Source: JBEKCB01 sp052139675 (GTDB lineage: Bacteria > Planctomycetota > Brocadiia > CAIUPP01). From it: a stretch of 64,000 nucleotides of DNA. This document shows, in pieces, positions 25,184 to 33,176 of the stretch (position 1 is its first letter; each line of letters begins with the position of its first letter). Below the pieces are notes generated by a model. It saw only the letters and a program-made list of their open reading frames with translations, was not told the DNA's origin and ran no database searches. The position numbers were made by a program, and so were the translations under genes. The stretch covers positions 6,692 through 70,691 of the forward strand of contig JBKQWE010000064.1 of assembly GCA_052139675.1 (NCBI GenBank), given 5' to 3'.

Positions 25184-26509
25184 ATGAACGCACAATTCAA
25201 GCGCGTGGTAAGCGCAGCCGCGCTGGCGCTCTCCGTCTGTTGCGCCGCCTGGGCGCAGCAGGCGGCCGAACCGCCGGCGGTCCCCGCGCCGAAGCCGCAC
25301 GCCAAGGCCGTCATTCAGATCTGGCTCGCGGGCGGCCCGTCGCACCTGGACACCTTCGACCCCAAGCCCGACGCCGGCGTGGACTACAGCGGCCCGCTGG
25401 TCAGCCCCATTCAGACCAACGCGCCGGCGATCAAGATCTCCCAGCTCCTGCCGCTGCTGGCCCGGCAGGCCGACAAGTATTCCCTCATCCGCAGCATGAC
25501 CCACGGCGACGACGGCCACGAGACCGCCGCCTACGTGATGCAGACCGGCCACGTGCCGAGCGACGACCTGGTCTATCCGTCCCTCGGCGTGCTCGTCTCG
25601 TACTTCAAAGGATATGACCGCGGTTACAAGAGCGTGATTCCGCCGTACGTCGTCCTGACCGCGTCGCTCGGCCGCTTCAACGAAACGGGTTTCCTGGGCC
25701 AGCGATACAAGCCGTTCGTCACCGGCGGCAATCCGGCCCAGCCGGTTTTCGCGGTCGAGGGAATTTTCACCCTCGGCATCTCCGACCAGCGCCAGCGCAA
25801 CCGCCGCGACCTGATGCACACGCTCGATTCGCTCGGCAAGGCGATGCCCGGCAACCCGGCCTTCGCGCTGCTCGACCGCACCGAGGAGAATGCCGAAGCC
25901 ACCCTCGGCGACGCCCGCAAGCTGTTCGACCTCTCGCAGGAAAAACCCGAGCTGCGCGACCGTTACGGCCGCACGCAGTTCGGCCAGTCCTGCCTGATGG
26001 CCCGCCGCCTGGTCGAGCGCGGCGTGCCTTACATCACCATCAACTACGGCGGCTGGGACGACCACGACCGCATCTTCGAAAAACTTCGGCTGCGGCTGCC
26101 CGACCTCGACAAGGGCCTGTCGGCGCTCTTGCAGGACCTCTCCGACCGCGGCCTGCTCGACAGCACCATCGTCTGGTGCTCCGGCGAGTTCGGGCGCAAG
26201 CCCAAGCTGGACTGGGAACCGCCCTGGAACGGCGGCCGCAACCACTGGGGCAGTTGTTTCTCCGTCCTTGTCGCCGGCGGCGGATTCAAGGGCGGCCGCG
26301 TCGTCGGCGAGTCCGATGCGAAAGGCGAGCGCGTGGCCGAGCGCCCCGTCTATCCGCCCGACCTGCTCGGCAGCATCTGCGAGCTGCTCGGCATTGACCC
26401 GGAAGGCCCGCTGCCGAACTCGCGCGAGATGAAACTGCAGGTCATGCCGCTCTGGGAGAACGGCAAGAGCGGCAAGGACCTCGGACGGCTCAGAGAACTT
26501 ATGAACTGA
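25184..26509 (+). CDS. DUF1501 exported protein
   Basis: 441 residues from ATG 25184 with GGGAG upstream. A signal peptide (FKRVVSAAALALSVCCAAWAQ) precedes a sulfatase-like fold protein. It has VIQIWLAGGPSHLDTFDPKPDA, YSLIRSMTHGDDGHETAAYVMQ, GVPYITINYGGWDDHDRIF, TIVWCSGEFGRKPKLDW and GRNHWGSCFSVLVAGGGFKGG, all characteristic of DUF1501. Conserved D/H residues suggest a metal-dependent hydrolase-like site. It forms an operon with the DUF1549 and PPC-like genes. An upstream frame extension is encoded by the inverted repeat and was rejected because 25184 has the better ribosome site. Confidence 0.9.
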   Translation: MNAQFKRVVSAAALALSVCCAAWAQQAAEPPAVPAPKPHAKAVIQIWLAGGPSHLDTFDPKPDAGVDYSGPLVSPIQTNAPAIKISQLLPLLARQADKYSLIRSMTHGDDGHETAAYVMQTGHVPSDDLVYPSLGVLVSYFKGYDRGYKSVIPPYVVLTASLGRFNETGFLGQRYKPFVTGGNPAQPVFAVEGIFTLGISDQRQRNRRDLMHTLDSLGKAMPGNPAFALLDRTEENAEATLGDARKLFDLSQEKPELRDRYGRTQFGQSCLMARRLVERGVPYITINYGGWDDHDRIFEKLRLRLPDLDKGLSALLQDLSDRGLLDSTIVWCSGEFGRKPKLDWEPPWNGGRNHWGSCFSVLVAGGGFKGGRVVGESDAKGERVAERPVYPPDLLGSICELLGIDPEGPLPNSREMKLQVMPLWENGKSGKDLGRLRELMN

Positions 26510-26512
26510 GGA

Positions 26513-26646
26513 GAGCGGAATGCGGAAGGCAGAATGCAGAGTGCAAAGTGCGGATTTAGCGCGCGCGGAGTGCGCTCAACCCATGCGAGGCCCGAACAGA
26601 GTTCCATTCTGCATTCTGCATTCTGCACTCCGCACTCTGCACTCTC
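26513..26646. repeat. Inverted word-repeat element over the PPC-like gene start
   Basis: The left arm (about 26513-26553) repeats CAGAATGCAGAGTGC-like words. The right arm (about 26604-26646) has TTCTGCATTCTGCATTCTGC and its continuation. The arms are imperfect complements and encode part of the long N-terminal leader of the following protein. Confidence 0.8.
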
Positions 26647-28907
26647 GCGTCCTCTGCGTCGCTGCGCTCGTTGCGCTAGCCATCTTCGCCTCCACCGCGT
26701 CGGCCCAGCCGCACATCGGTTACCTGTATCCGGCAGGCGGCCGCGCCGGCGACATTTTCTCCGTCACCGTCGGCGGCCAGAACCTTCAGAACATCACCGG
26801 CGTCTACGTCTCGGGCGAGGGCGTGCGCCTCGCCGGCATCCGCTACATGGGCCGCTTGCGGCCGCTCAACCGGGCGCAGATGATGGAGCTCCAGCGAAGG
26901 CTCGACGCGCTCCGCCTCAAGCGTTCCGGCGCCACCGCCCCGGAGATCACCAACGCCAGGGCCGTCCGGCTGCCCAACGACCCGCTGCTCGACAGCCTGG
27001 ACGACCTCAGTGAAGGCGATCTCCAGTTGGTGGCCCGGGAGTTCCTCGGTCCCAATAAGCAGATGACGACCAAGAACTCCATCGCCGATCGCGTGATCAT
27101 CCAGTTGATGATTGACCCCGACGCGACGCCCGGCGACCGCGAACTCCGGCTCATCGCGCCCGTCGGCATGACCAACCCGATGTGCTTCCAGGTCGGCTCA
27201 GTCCCCGAATACGACCAGAAGGACCTCAACCCCGCCGCGCCGCTGGCGTTGCCCGCGCTCGTGAACGGGCAGATTCTTCCCGCCGAAGTGGACCGCGTTC
27301 GCTTCAGCGCGCGGAGCGGCCAACGCCTGGTCATCCAGGCGCAGGCGCGCCGCCTGATTCCCTACATGGCCGACGCCGTCCCCGGCTGGTTCCAGGCCGT
27401 CATCGCCCTCTACGACGCCCAGGGCCGGCAACTGGCCTGCACCGACCATTACCTTTTCGATCAGGACCCGGTCCTCTTTTACGCGGTGCCGGCGGACGGG
27501 GAATACCAGTTGGAAATCCGCGACTCGATCTACCGCGGCCGCGAGGACTTCGTCTATCGCGCCTCCATCGGCGAGCAGCCGTTCATCACGCAGGTCTTCC
27601 CGCTCGGCGCGCAGGCCGGCGTCCCCGCGTCGGCGGCGATCAGCGGCTGGAACCTGCCGGAGAGCCGGCTGGCGCTCGACACCGAGCCCGGCGGCCCCGG
27701 CATCCGGCAGACCGCGTGGCGCGGCGATGAAGGCGTCTCCAACGACGTTCTCTACGCGGTGGACTCGCTGCCCGAATGCCGCGCGATCGGGTCGAACCAC
27801 ACCGCGCAGACCGCGCAGCCGGTCGCCCTGCCGATCATCGTCAACGGCCGCATCGAGCGGCCCGGCCAGGTGGATGTCTTCCGGTTCCATGGCCGCGCCG
27901 GAGCCGAAGTCGTGGCCGAAGTCCAGGCCCGCAGGCTCGGCTCGCCGCTCGACTCATTCCTGCGCCTCACCGACGCGTCCGGAAAAGTGCTCGCGTGGAA
28001 CGACGATTTCCCGGACCCGGAGTGCGGCCTGCTCACGCACCAGGCCGATTCCTGGCTGTGCGCCAGGCTGCCCGCCGACGGGACCTACTGCGTCCATCTC
28101 AGCGACGCGCAGAACGGCGGAAGCGACGCGAACGTCTATCGCCTGCGCATCAGCGCGCCGCAGCCGGATTTCGCGCTGCGGATATCGCCTTCCGCCATCA
28201 ACCTGCTCGCCGGCCGCGCCACGCCGGTCTGGGTTTACGCCATCCGCAAGGACGGGTTCGACGGCGATATTGAAATCGCCCTGGACGGCGCGCCCGCCGG
28301 CTTCAAACTCAGCGGCGCCGTCATCCCGCACGGCCGCGACAGTGTGCGCATGACCCTGACGCCGACGCGGATCCCGAAAGGGCCGAGGACGATCGCGCTG
28401 CGCGTCGTGGGCCGCGCCCAGATCGCCGGCGCAACCGCCGTCCGCGCGGCCGTCCCCGCCGACAACGAGATGCAGGCGTTCGCGTACTGGCACCTGGTCC
28501 CCGCGCAGGAACTCCTGGCCACGGTCGCGGGCAACGGCGGGCCGACCTTTGTGCTCCCGAAAGCCGGCGCCGTCGTGAAAATTCCCGCCGGCGGCGAGAC
28601 AAAAGTCCAGGTCAACTGTCCGCCGAACGTGGCGACCGCCGATACCCGCTTCGATCTCATTGAGCCGCCCAAAGGCCTGAGCGTCGGCGAGATCGCCGTC
28701 GTCAAGGGCGGCCTGACGCTCACCCTCAAAGCCGCCGCCGACCCCGCCGGCGAAAAACCCGGCTACGCCGACAACCTGATCGTCGAGGCCTATTCGCTCG
28801 AAACCGCCGCCGCCGGTCAAGGCCGCCCGGCCGCCGCCGCGAGGCGCGGGCGCTCCTACGGCAACCTCCCCGCGATCCCCATCGAAATCGTCCCACCGGC
28901 GGAATAA
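26520..28907 (+). CDS. Exported PPC-domain-like protein partnered with DUF1549/DUF1501
   Basis: A 795-residue protein. GAGGAG lies six bases before ATG 26520. An unusually long leader (about 45 residues, partly repeat-derived: MRKAECRVQSAD..., CILHSALRTLHS) precedes the signal segment CVAALVALAIFASTASA. The mature part opens GYLYPAGGRAGDIFSVTVGGQNL. It contains two PPC-like beta-sandwiches (ALVNGQILPAEVDRVRFSARSG, IIVNGRIERPGQVDVFRFHGRAG), each followed by a DSFLRLTDASGKVLAWNDD-like strand pair. It is probably an outer-surface adhesive or scaffold protein. Such proteins commonly close DUF1549/DUF1501 operons in planctomycete-type genomes. Confidence 0.78.
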   Translation: MRKAECRVQSADLARAECAQPMRGPNRVPFCILHSALRTLHSRVLCVAALVALAIFASTASAQPHIGYLYPAGGRAGDIFSVTVGGQNLQNITGVYVSGEGVRLAGIRYMGRLRPLNRAQMMELQRRLDALRLKRSGATAPEITNARAVRLPNDPLLDSLDDLSEGDLQLVAREFLGPNKQMTTKNSIADRVIIQLMIDPDATPGDRELRLIAPVGMTNPMCFQVGSVPEYDQKDLNPAAPLALPALVNGQILPAEVDRVRFSARSGQRLVIQAQARRLIPYMADAVPGWFQAVIALYDAQGRQLACTDHYLFDQDPVLFYAVPADGEYQLEIRDSIYRGREDFVYRASIGEQPFITQVFPLGAQAGVPASAAISGWNLPESRLALDTEPGGPGIRQTAWRGDEGVSNDVLYAVDSLPECRAIGSNHTAQTAQPVALPIIVNGRIERPGQVDVFRFHGRAGAEVVAEVQARRLGSPLDSFLRLTDASGKVLAWNDDFPDPECGLLTHQADSWLCARLPADGTYCVHLSDAQNGGSDANVYRLRISAPQPDFALRISPSAINLLAGRATPVWVYAIRKDGFDGDIEIALDGAPAGFKLSGAVIPHGRDSVRMTLTPTRIPKGPRTIALRVVGRAQIAGATAVRAAVPADNEMQAFAYWHLVPAQELLATVAGNGGPTFVLPKAGAVVKIPAGGETKVQVNCPPNVATADTRFDLIEPPKGLSVGEIAVVKGGLTLTLKAAADPAGEKPGYADNLIVEAYSLETAAAGQGRPAAAARRGRSYGNLPAIPIEIVPPAE

Positions 28908-29025
28908 CCGCCGGCGGCCCGGCCGTGGATGCGGAATTCGCAGCCATCTCTGCACCGCCCGCCGTCGGCCGATGGCCGATGCTGATATACCTAACTCCGG
29001 ATCAGGCATTCCAGGTTCGACTGCT

Positions 29026-29145
29026 GGATGCTCAGCCATTCGACTCGCTTCGCTCGCTGATCGCCTTCGGCCGGTCAGCGGGCGAGGCGAGTTGCATTTT
29101 TACGGCCGGCTGTCCGCGAGGCAAGCGAGTCGAAGGGTCCTGAGC
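29026..29145. repeat. Degenerate TCGA/CCTGAG-type repeat
   Basis: The gap after the PPC-like gene carries ATTCGACTCGCTTCGCTCGC, GGGCGAGGCGAGT and AAGCGAGTCGAAGGGTCCTG, internally complementary and similar in wording to the elements at 13053, 29830 and 30110. No gene is visible between 28908 and 29173. Confidence 0.55.
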
Positions 29146-29173
29146 GCGAGGAGTGCGAAGCGAGAAAATCACG

Positions 29174-29563
29174 TCAGACCAATCGCAGTTTGGGCGCCAC
29201 GTGCTTTGCTATGATCTGGAAGTGCTTGTCGCAGCAGTAGAGGGGAACATCATGGTGCAAAGCAGCGGCTGCGACGAGGATGTCGTCCCGGGGGACCGTG
29301 ACGCCATTCCGCCGCATCCCTTTTTCCAGTGATGCTCCCAGTTCCCAGGCGGCGACCGGAAACTCCAGGAACCCGCAGAACCCGAGCGCTTTCCGAATGA
29401 AATGAATCTCCACCGGACGTGCGCCGAGCATGAGTTCGTAAAGGATGGGGCCGCAGAACCCCGCATCGCCTGTTTCCACCCAGCCGGCCACGCGCGACTT
29501 GACGGCCGCATCGCCGCTGCGCCGGAAGAATTCGATCCACGCGGATGTGTCAATCAGAGTCAT
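29174..29563 (-). CDS. vapC: VapC-type PIN-domain RNase toxin
   Basis: 129 residues starting MTLIDTSAWIEFFRR. The PIN acidic residues are visible: D5, the glutamate in ILYELMLGARP, DD in VPRDDILVAAAAL and D in CDKHF. It would be an Mg-dependent RNase held in check by the upstream antitoxin. The ATG at 29563 overlaps the antitoxin gene by 14 bases. An upstream extension of eight residues is unlikely. Confidence 0.9.
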   Translation of the reverse strand: MTLIDTSAWIEFFRRSGDAAVKSRVAGWVETGDAGFCGPILYELMLGARPVEIHFIRKALGFCGFLEFPVAAWELGASLEKGMRRNGVTVPRDDILVAAAALHHDVPLYCCDKHFQIIAKHVAPKLRLV

Positions 29564-29765
29564 ACGTCCCCAGTTTCTCCAGTTCATCGTTCGTCATGCC
29601 GAAATCCGTCTCGCCGCGGAGGACTTTACGCAGGAGTTCTCTCTTCTCCCGCTCGCGCAGGTACCGCTTGAGCGCCTCGCGCACGGCCGGCGAGCGCTTG
29701 CGATTTCCGGTCGCCTTTTGAATGTCCCGCAGCACCTTCTTGTCAATATCAATTGTCAGCCGCAT
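29550..29765 (-). CDS. vapB: VapB-type ribbon-helix-helix antitoxin
   Basis: A 71-residue protein. MRLTIDIDKKVLRDIQKATG is the DNA-binding strand and first helix, SPAVREALKRYLREREKRELL the second helix, and the acidic tail (TDFGMTNDELEKLG) the toxin-binding part. It begins at ATG 29765 and is the first gene of the pair, so it should repress its own promoter in the AT-containing gap at 29766-29815. Confidence 0.85.
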   Translation of the reverse strand: MRLTIDIDKKVLRDIQKATGNRKRSPAVREALKRYLREREKRELLRKVLRGETDFGMTNDELEKLGTYDSD

Positions 29766-30265
29766 GATTCGGACCCTCCCATTTGATGATATTATGGCGC
29801 GCAAAAGATGCTTTGTCAATCTCCTTTGTCCTGAGCGGGCGAAGCAAGTCGAGTGGGTCCACGGCGCTTGCGGATGCGAAGGCCGACTCATGTCCTCCGT
29901 AGCTTTAGGTTCCGTGCACCGGGTCTAATCCCACCGGCTTTCAGCCGGTTGACTTTCAGCAGGTCGTTTCTTCGTTACCGCAATTCTTGCGAGAGGCATC
30001 AGGCGCGCGCTCGTCATGTCGCGCGCAGTACGCTGCGCGCTCTTGCTGAACGAAGTGAAGCATCTCACCCGCAGCGCGTGAGCGGCGCGCGGGGTGTGAG
30101 ATTCCTCGCCGTTCGGCCCTGAGCCGTTCGACTCTGCTCACGGCCCTGAGCTTGTCGAAGGGCTCACGGCCGAAGGGCTGCGCTCGGAATGACGGCCGCC
30201 ACTTCAGCGGCTCCTTTTGCGACTTTCAGTCGCGGACAAACCTGCCGCCATTAGGCGGTCGTGGT
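29766..30265. other. Repeat-rich gene-free stretch
   Basis: After the vapBC promoter region come fragments of the TCGA/CCTGAG repeat class (TTGTCCTGAGCGGGCGAAGC near 29825; GAGCTTGTCGAAGGGCTCAC near 30155). There are also clustered CGCGCGC/AGCGCGTGAGCGGCGCGC words near 30005-30100. The open frames here show no protein-like pattern and were discarded. Confidence 0.6.
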
Positions 30266-31396
30266 TTAGCCCGCGCCGCGCGAACTCCGCAAATCGGCAT
30301 TATCGCCCATCCATTCCGCGACCCAGAGGAACCTCTCCAGCGGCGTCGCCAGCCCGTCCGCCGCCAGCCAGAGCAGCAGGTTCGCGCGGCGGATGCGCGG
30401 CGTGTACAACCGATCCAGCTCCGCCCGCATCTCCTTCGCCGTGACGGCCGGCTTCTGGAAGACGCCCGGGTTGAGGATGCCGCCGAAGAGCACCGCGTCA
30501 TCGCCGAGAATATGCAGGGCGGCGTCGAACGTCGTGTCGCCCACCGTCGGCGGGGTGGTCGCGTTGTAGCCGTCGCAGCCGGTGCGGCGGACGATCGGCA
30601 GCAGGTTCCGCAGCAGCCCGCACATGTGCAGGACCACTTTCTTCCCGCGCCGGTGCATGATGTCGCAGTAATCGCGGATCTGCGGCAGGCTGTAGCGCTC
30701 GTAGATGGCCGGACTCGTCAGGGTCGAGCTGGTGTTCTCGACCGGGATGACCGCCTCGGCAGGGGTGCGGCGCGCGACGATTTCATACTCCTGCCTGCGC
30801 CGTTCGTGCATGACGCCGAGCAGCGCCTCCATCTCCTCCGGCGCGTCCTGCAGGAAGTAATAAAAGCTCTCCGCGCCCATGTCCATCTCGATCAACTGCT
30901 GGACAGGCGAAGGATCGAGCGTCGGCAGATACATGCCGCGGTCGCCGATGAGCGCCTCGGCTCGGCGGAAGCGCTCCTCGTGTTCCGGGACCTCCTCGTA
31001 ATGCATGTGCTCCCACAGTCGCCGCAGCACGCGCAGGTCGTCCAGCGTCTGGACGGGCGGCTTAATCGGATGGCCGTTGCGCGAGGCCGAAACCAGCGTG
31101 CCCCAGCGGGTTTTGTTCGTCACCACCACGGCGCCGTCGGATTGCTCCGTGCGCGCGAGGTCGGACTCGGGCCAGACCGCGCGCGCCGGCAACGGCACGC
31201 GGCAATCCCCGGGTAGACCATACGAGCCGAACTGCATCACATCGCAGCCGATGCGCCGGTAGAACTCCAACGGCATCATGGAGCGCTCCGGCTCCGGCAT
31301 GACCGACATCGTTTCGCCGTCCACCAGCGTGGTCCAGGAGAGCCGGTCCACCGGCTTGCGGTTGAGAATATTGTGAAGGCGCTCGCGTCCAGTCAT
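30266..31396 (-). CDS. Uroporphyrinogen decarboxylase (URO-D)-family protein
   Basis: 376 residues from ATG 31396 (GAGGA four bases upstream). It starts MTGRERLHNILNRKPVDRLSW, the common opening of URO-D/MtaA-like barrels. Further features are VVLHMCGLLRNLLPIVRRTGCDGYNA, where HMCG may bind zinc, and FGGILNPGVF near the end. It lacks the full haem-pathway arginine set and resembles the corrinoid/methyltransferase-type branch common in PVC bacteria. No methyltransferase partner or corrinoid protein is adjacent, so the substrate is unknown. It appears monocistronic. Confidence 0.85.
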   Translation of the reverse strand: MTGRERLHNILNRKPVDRLSWTTLVDGETMSVMPEPERSMMPLEFYRRIGCDVMQFGSYGLPGDCRVPLPARAVWPESDLARTEQSDGAVVVTNKTRWGTLVSASRNGHPIKPPVQTLDDLRVLRRLWEHMHYEEVPEHEERFRRAEALIGDRGMYLPTLDPSPVQQLIEMDMGAESFYYFLQDAPEEMEALLGVMHERRRQEYEIVARRTPAEAVIPVENTSSTLTSPAIYERYSLPQIRDYCDIMHRRGKKVVLHMCGLLRNLLPIVRRTGCDGYNATTPPTVGDTTFDAALHILGDDAVLFGGILNPGVFQKPAVTAKEMRAELDRLYTPRIRRANLLLWLAADGLATPLERFLWVAEWMGDNADLRSSRGAG

Positions 31397-31712
31397 ACAG
31401 TCCTCTTCGCGCGCGACCCGGCTCATATTCGAAGATGTGATTGTACGCTCAAAATCGCCGACGTCAAGGTGCTTCTCAGGGTTTCTGGAAAACGGCATGT
31501 CCACACGCGCCTGATTAGAAAGAGGAGGCGGAGCGGTTTGTCGCAGGACCTGTTTGGCCAGCCGTGAACGGGCCAACGCTCAACGAGAGTGCGCCGGCAC
31601 GGCGCACTCTCCTTGGGTGTTCGAAGTTCATCCGCCGACATTCGGGGACATAAACCTAACTACGCCGGCTGTTACAGCGAGAATAGGGTTTATCTCCCCG
31701 AATATATCAGAG

Positions 31713-31807
31713 AATAATAGGCGACTGTGGGGCCGTTGAAAATGACACCGCGCAGAGGTTGCACTCGCCCGCAGGGTTTTTCAACAGCCCCACTGTCCCC
31801 GATTATT
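31713..31807. repeat. 95-base inverted-repeat element
   Basis: AATAATAGGCGACTGTGGGG (from 31713) pairs with CCCCACTGTCCCCGATTATT (to 31807). Over 30 positions per arm, 26 match, with a loop of about 35 bases. Arms ending in TTGAAAA/TTTTCAA make a compact element like a MITE or a long hairpin. The rest of 31397-31848 shows no gene. Confidence 0.8.
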
Positions 31808-31848
31808 AATGGATGGGCAACTCCAAGGAATACCCAGAGTGACACCCG

Positions 31849-31877
31849 TTGACAAGCGGGATTCTGATGGTTAGAAT
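31849..31877 (+). promoter_or_regulatory. Strong sigma-70-like promoter for the ATP-grasp gene
   Basis: TTGACA (31849-31854), a 17-base spacer and TAGAAT (31872-31877). A GCCCGCC/GGCGGGC hairpin (31914-31938) lies in the inferred leader before the ribosome site GGAGGG at 31961. Confidence 0.7.
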
Positions 31878-31970
31878 CCAATACCTCACGGTTAATTGAC
31901 ATCTATACGGCTTGCCCGCCGGTCGCGTGGAGGCGGGCGCCGTCGGTCATCAAGCTATGAGGAGGGAGCT

Positions 31971-32846
31971 CTGCAGCGGATCCTGATCCTGATGCATGAG
32001 ACCGAGTGGCCCACCCGCGCCCATTATCTGATAGATGACCTCCGTGACGTGTGGCAGAACCGGGGACTACAGGTGTCATACGTTTACGGCGTCAGAGACC
32101 GCCCCGAGGCGGACCTGCTTATTGCGCACGTTGACCTGACACGCACGCCTCCCGAATACGTCGAGTATATCCGGTCCTTCCCCGCCGCAGTCAATCGGGA
32201 CGTAGTTGATATCTCCAAGCGCAGGTTCAGCACGCATCTGCTTCGTCGCGACGACGACTTCGGCGGGCCTGTCATCGTGAAGACCGACAACAACTCCAGA
32301 GGTGGGTCGGAGGACCTGCTGTTCCGGCGCCGGCATCCCTTTCTCTGGAAGCTTGGGCGGAAAGCGGTGGAGATCGCGGAGCAAGCGCCCGGGCAGCGCT
32401 TCGCGTGGCGGAGAGTGATGCTGAGCGATTACCCCGTCTACAGCAGCTTGGCGCAGGTTCCCGCCGGCGTGTTCAGAAACCGGGCGCTCGTCGTGGAGCA
32501 GTTCCTTCCAGAGAGAGAAGGCGGCCTCTACTTCGTGCGCCAATACATTTGCCTGGGTGATCGCTCACAAAGCATGCGCTTGGCGGGCACGAAACCGTTT
32601 GTGAAAAGGCCGTCGGCCAAGCTCTTTGACGAAGGCCTTGAGGTTCCCGAACCGGTGCTCGACTTGCGCCGCCAGTTGGGTTTGGATTATGGCAAAATTG
32701 ACTATACGGTTCATGCGGGTCAAGTCGCCATCTTGGATGTGAACCGGACACCGGCCCTGGCCGGCGAACCCCAGGACACGGCGCGTACCGTCGCCAATCT
32801 GGCGGACGGCATCTGGTCGCTGCTGCCGAACGGAGGCAACACTTGA
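31971..32846 (+). CDS. ATP-grasp-fold protein with probable CTG start
   Basis: About 291 residues. The first beta-strand QRILILMHETEWPT, the ATP-binding strand GGPVIVKTDNNSRGGSEDLL, the metal/ATP region RALVVEQFLPE and LDYGKIDYTVHAGQVAILDVNRTPAL together match a small ATP-grasp ligase. There is no ATG, GTG or TTG at the right place. GAGGAGGGA (31959-31967) is followed four bases later by CTG 31971, while the first ATG (31992) is too far and would cut the first strand. A CTG start is therefore inferred. The acceptor amine and donor acid are unknown, and the gene stands alone in the accessory region. Confidence 0.7.
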   Translation: MQRILILMHETEWPTRAHYLIDDLRDVWQNRGLQVSYVYGVRDRPEADLLIAHVDLTRTPPEYVEYIRSFPAAVNRDVVDISKRRFSTHLLRRDDDFGGPVIVKTDNNSRGGSEDLLFRRRHPFLWKLGRKAVEIAEQAPGQRFAWRRVMLSDYPVYSSLAQVPAGVFRNRALVVEQFLPEREGGLYFVRQYICLGDRSQSMRLAGTKPFVKRPSAKLFDEGLEVPEPVLDLRRQLGLDYGKIDYTVHAGQVAILDVNRTPALAGEPQDTARTVANLADGIWSLLPNGGNT

Positions 32847-33025
32847 CACAGAAGACTGCGGAGTTCGGAGTTCCGGGGATACCCATACATAATTATTGAT
32901 GCGGGCAGCAACATTGAAGGCTGGCCACACCATACCTACGGCGAACCACTTAGGATTCTCGTCCCAATCATGCGCGCGAGTGGCGCGCGTGGGCGTATCA
33001 TTATTCAGAACAAGCAGGAAACCGT

Positions 33026-33053
33026 TTGATACCTGGCGCGTTTGACGTATAAT
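33026..33053 (+). promoter_or_regulatory. Sigma-70-like promoter for the AlbA_2 gene
   Basis: TTGATA (33026-33031), a 16-base spacer and a perfect TATAAT (33048-33053). It lies upstream of the chosen start at 33177 and inside the longer open frame, which argues against starts earlier than about 33060. Confidence 0.7.
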
Positions 33054-33176
33054 GCCTTCGGTACGAACGACATCCGGTACGTCAAGCTTCGGAGGATGGC
33101 GAAACCGGCGCGAAAACAAAAGGTTCCTGTCCTCGGTTATTCCAGACCCGCGAATCGTCACTGGAGGCTGCCCCTT

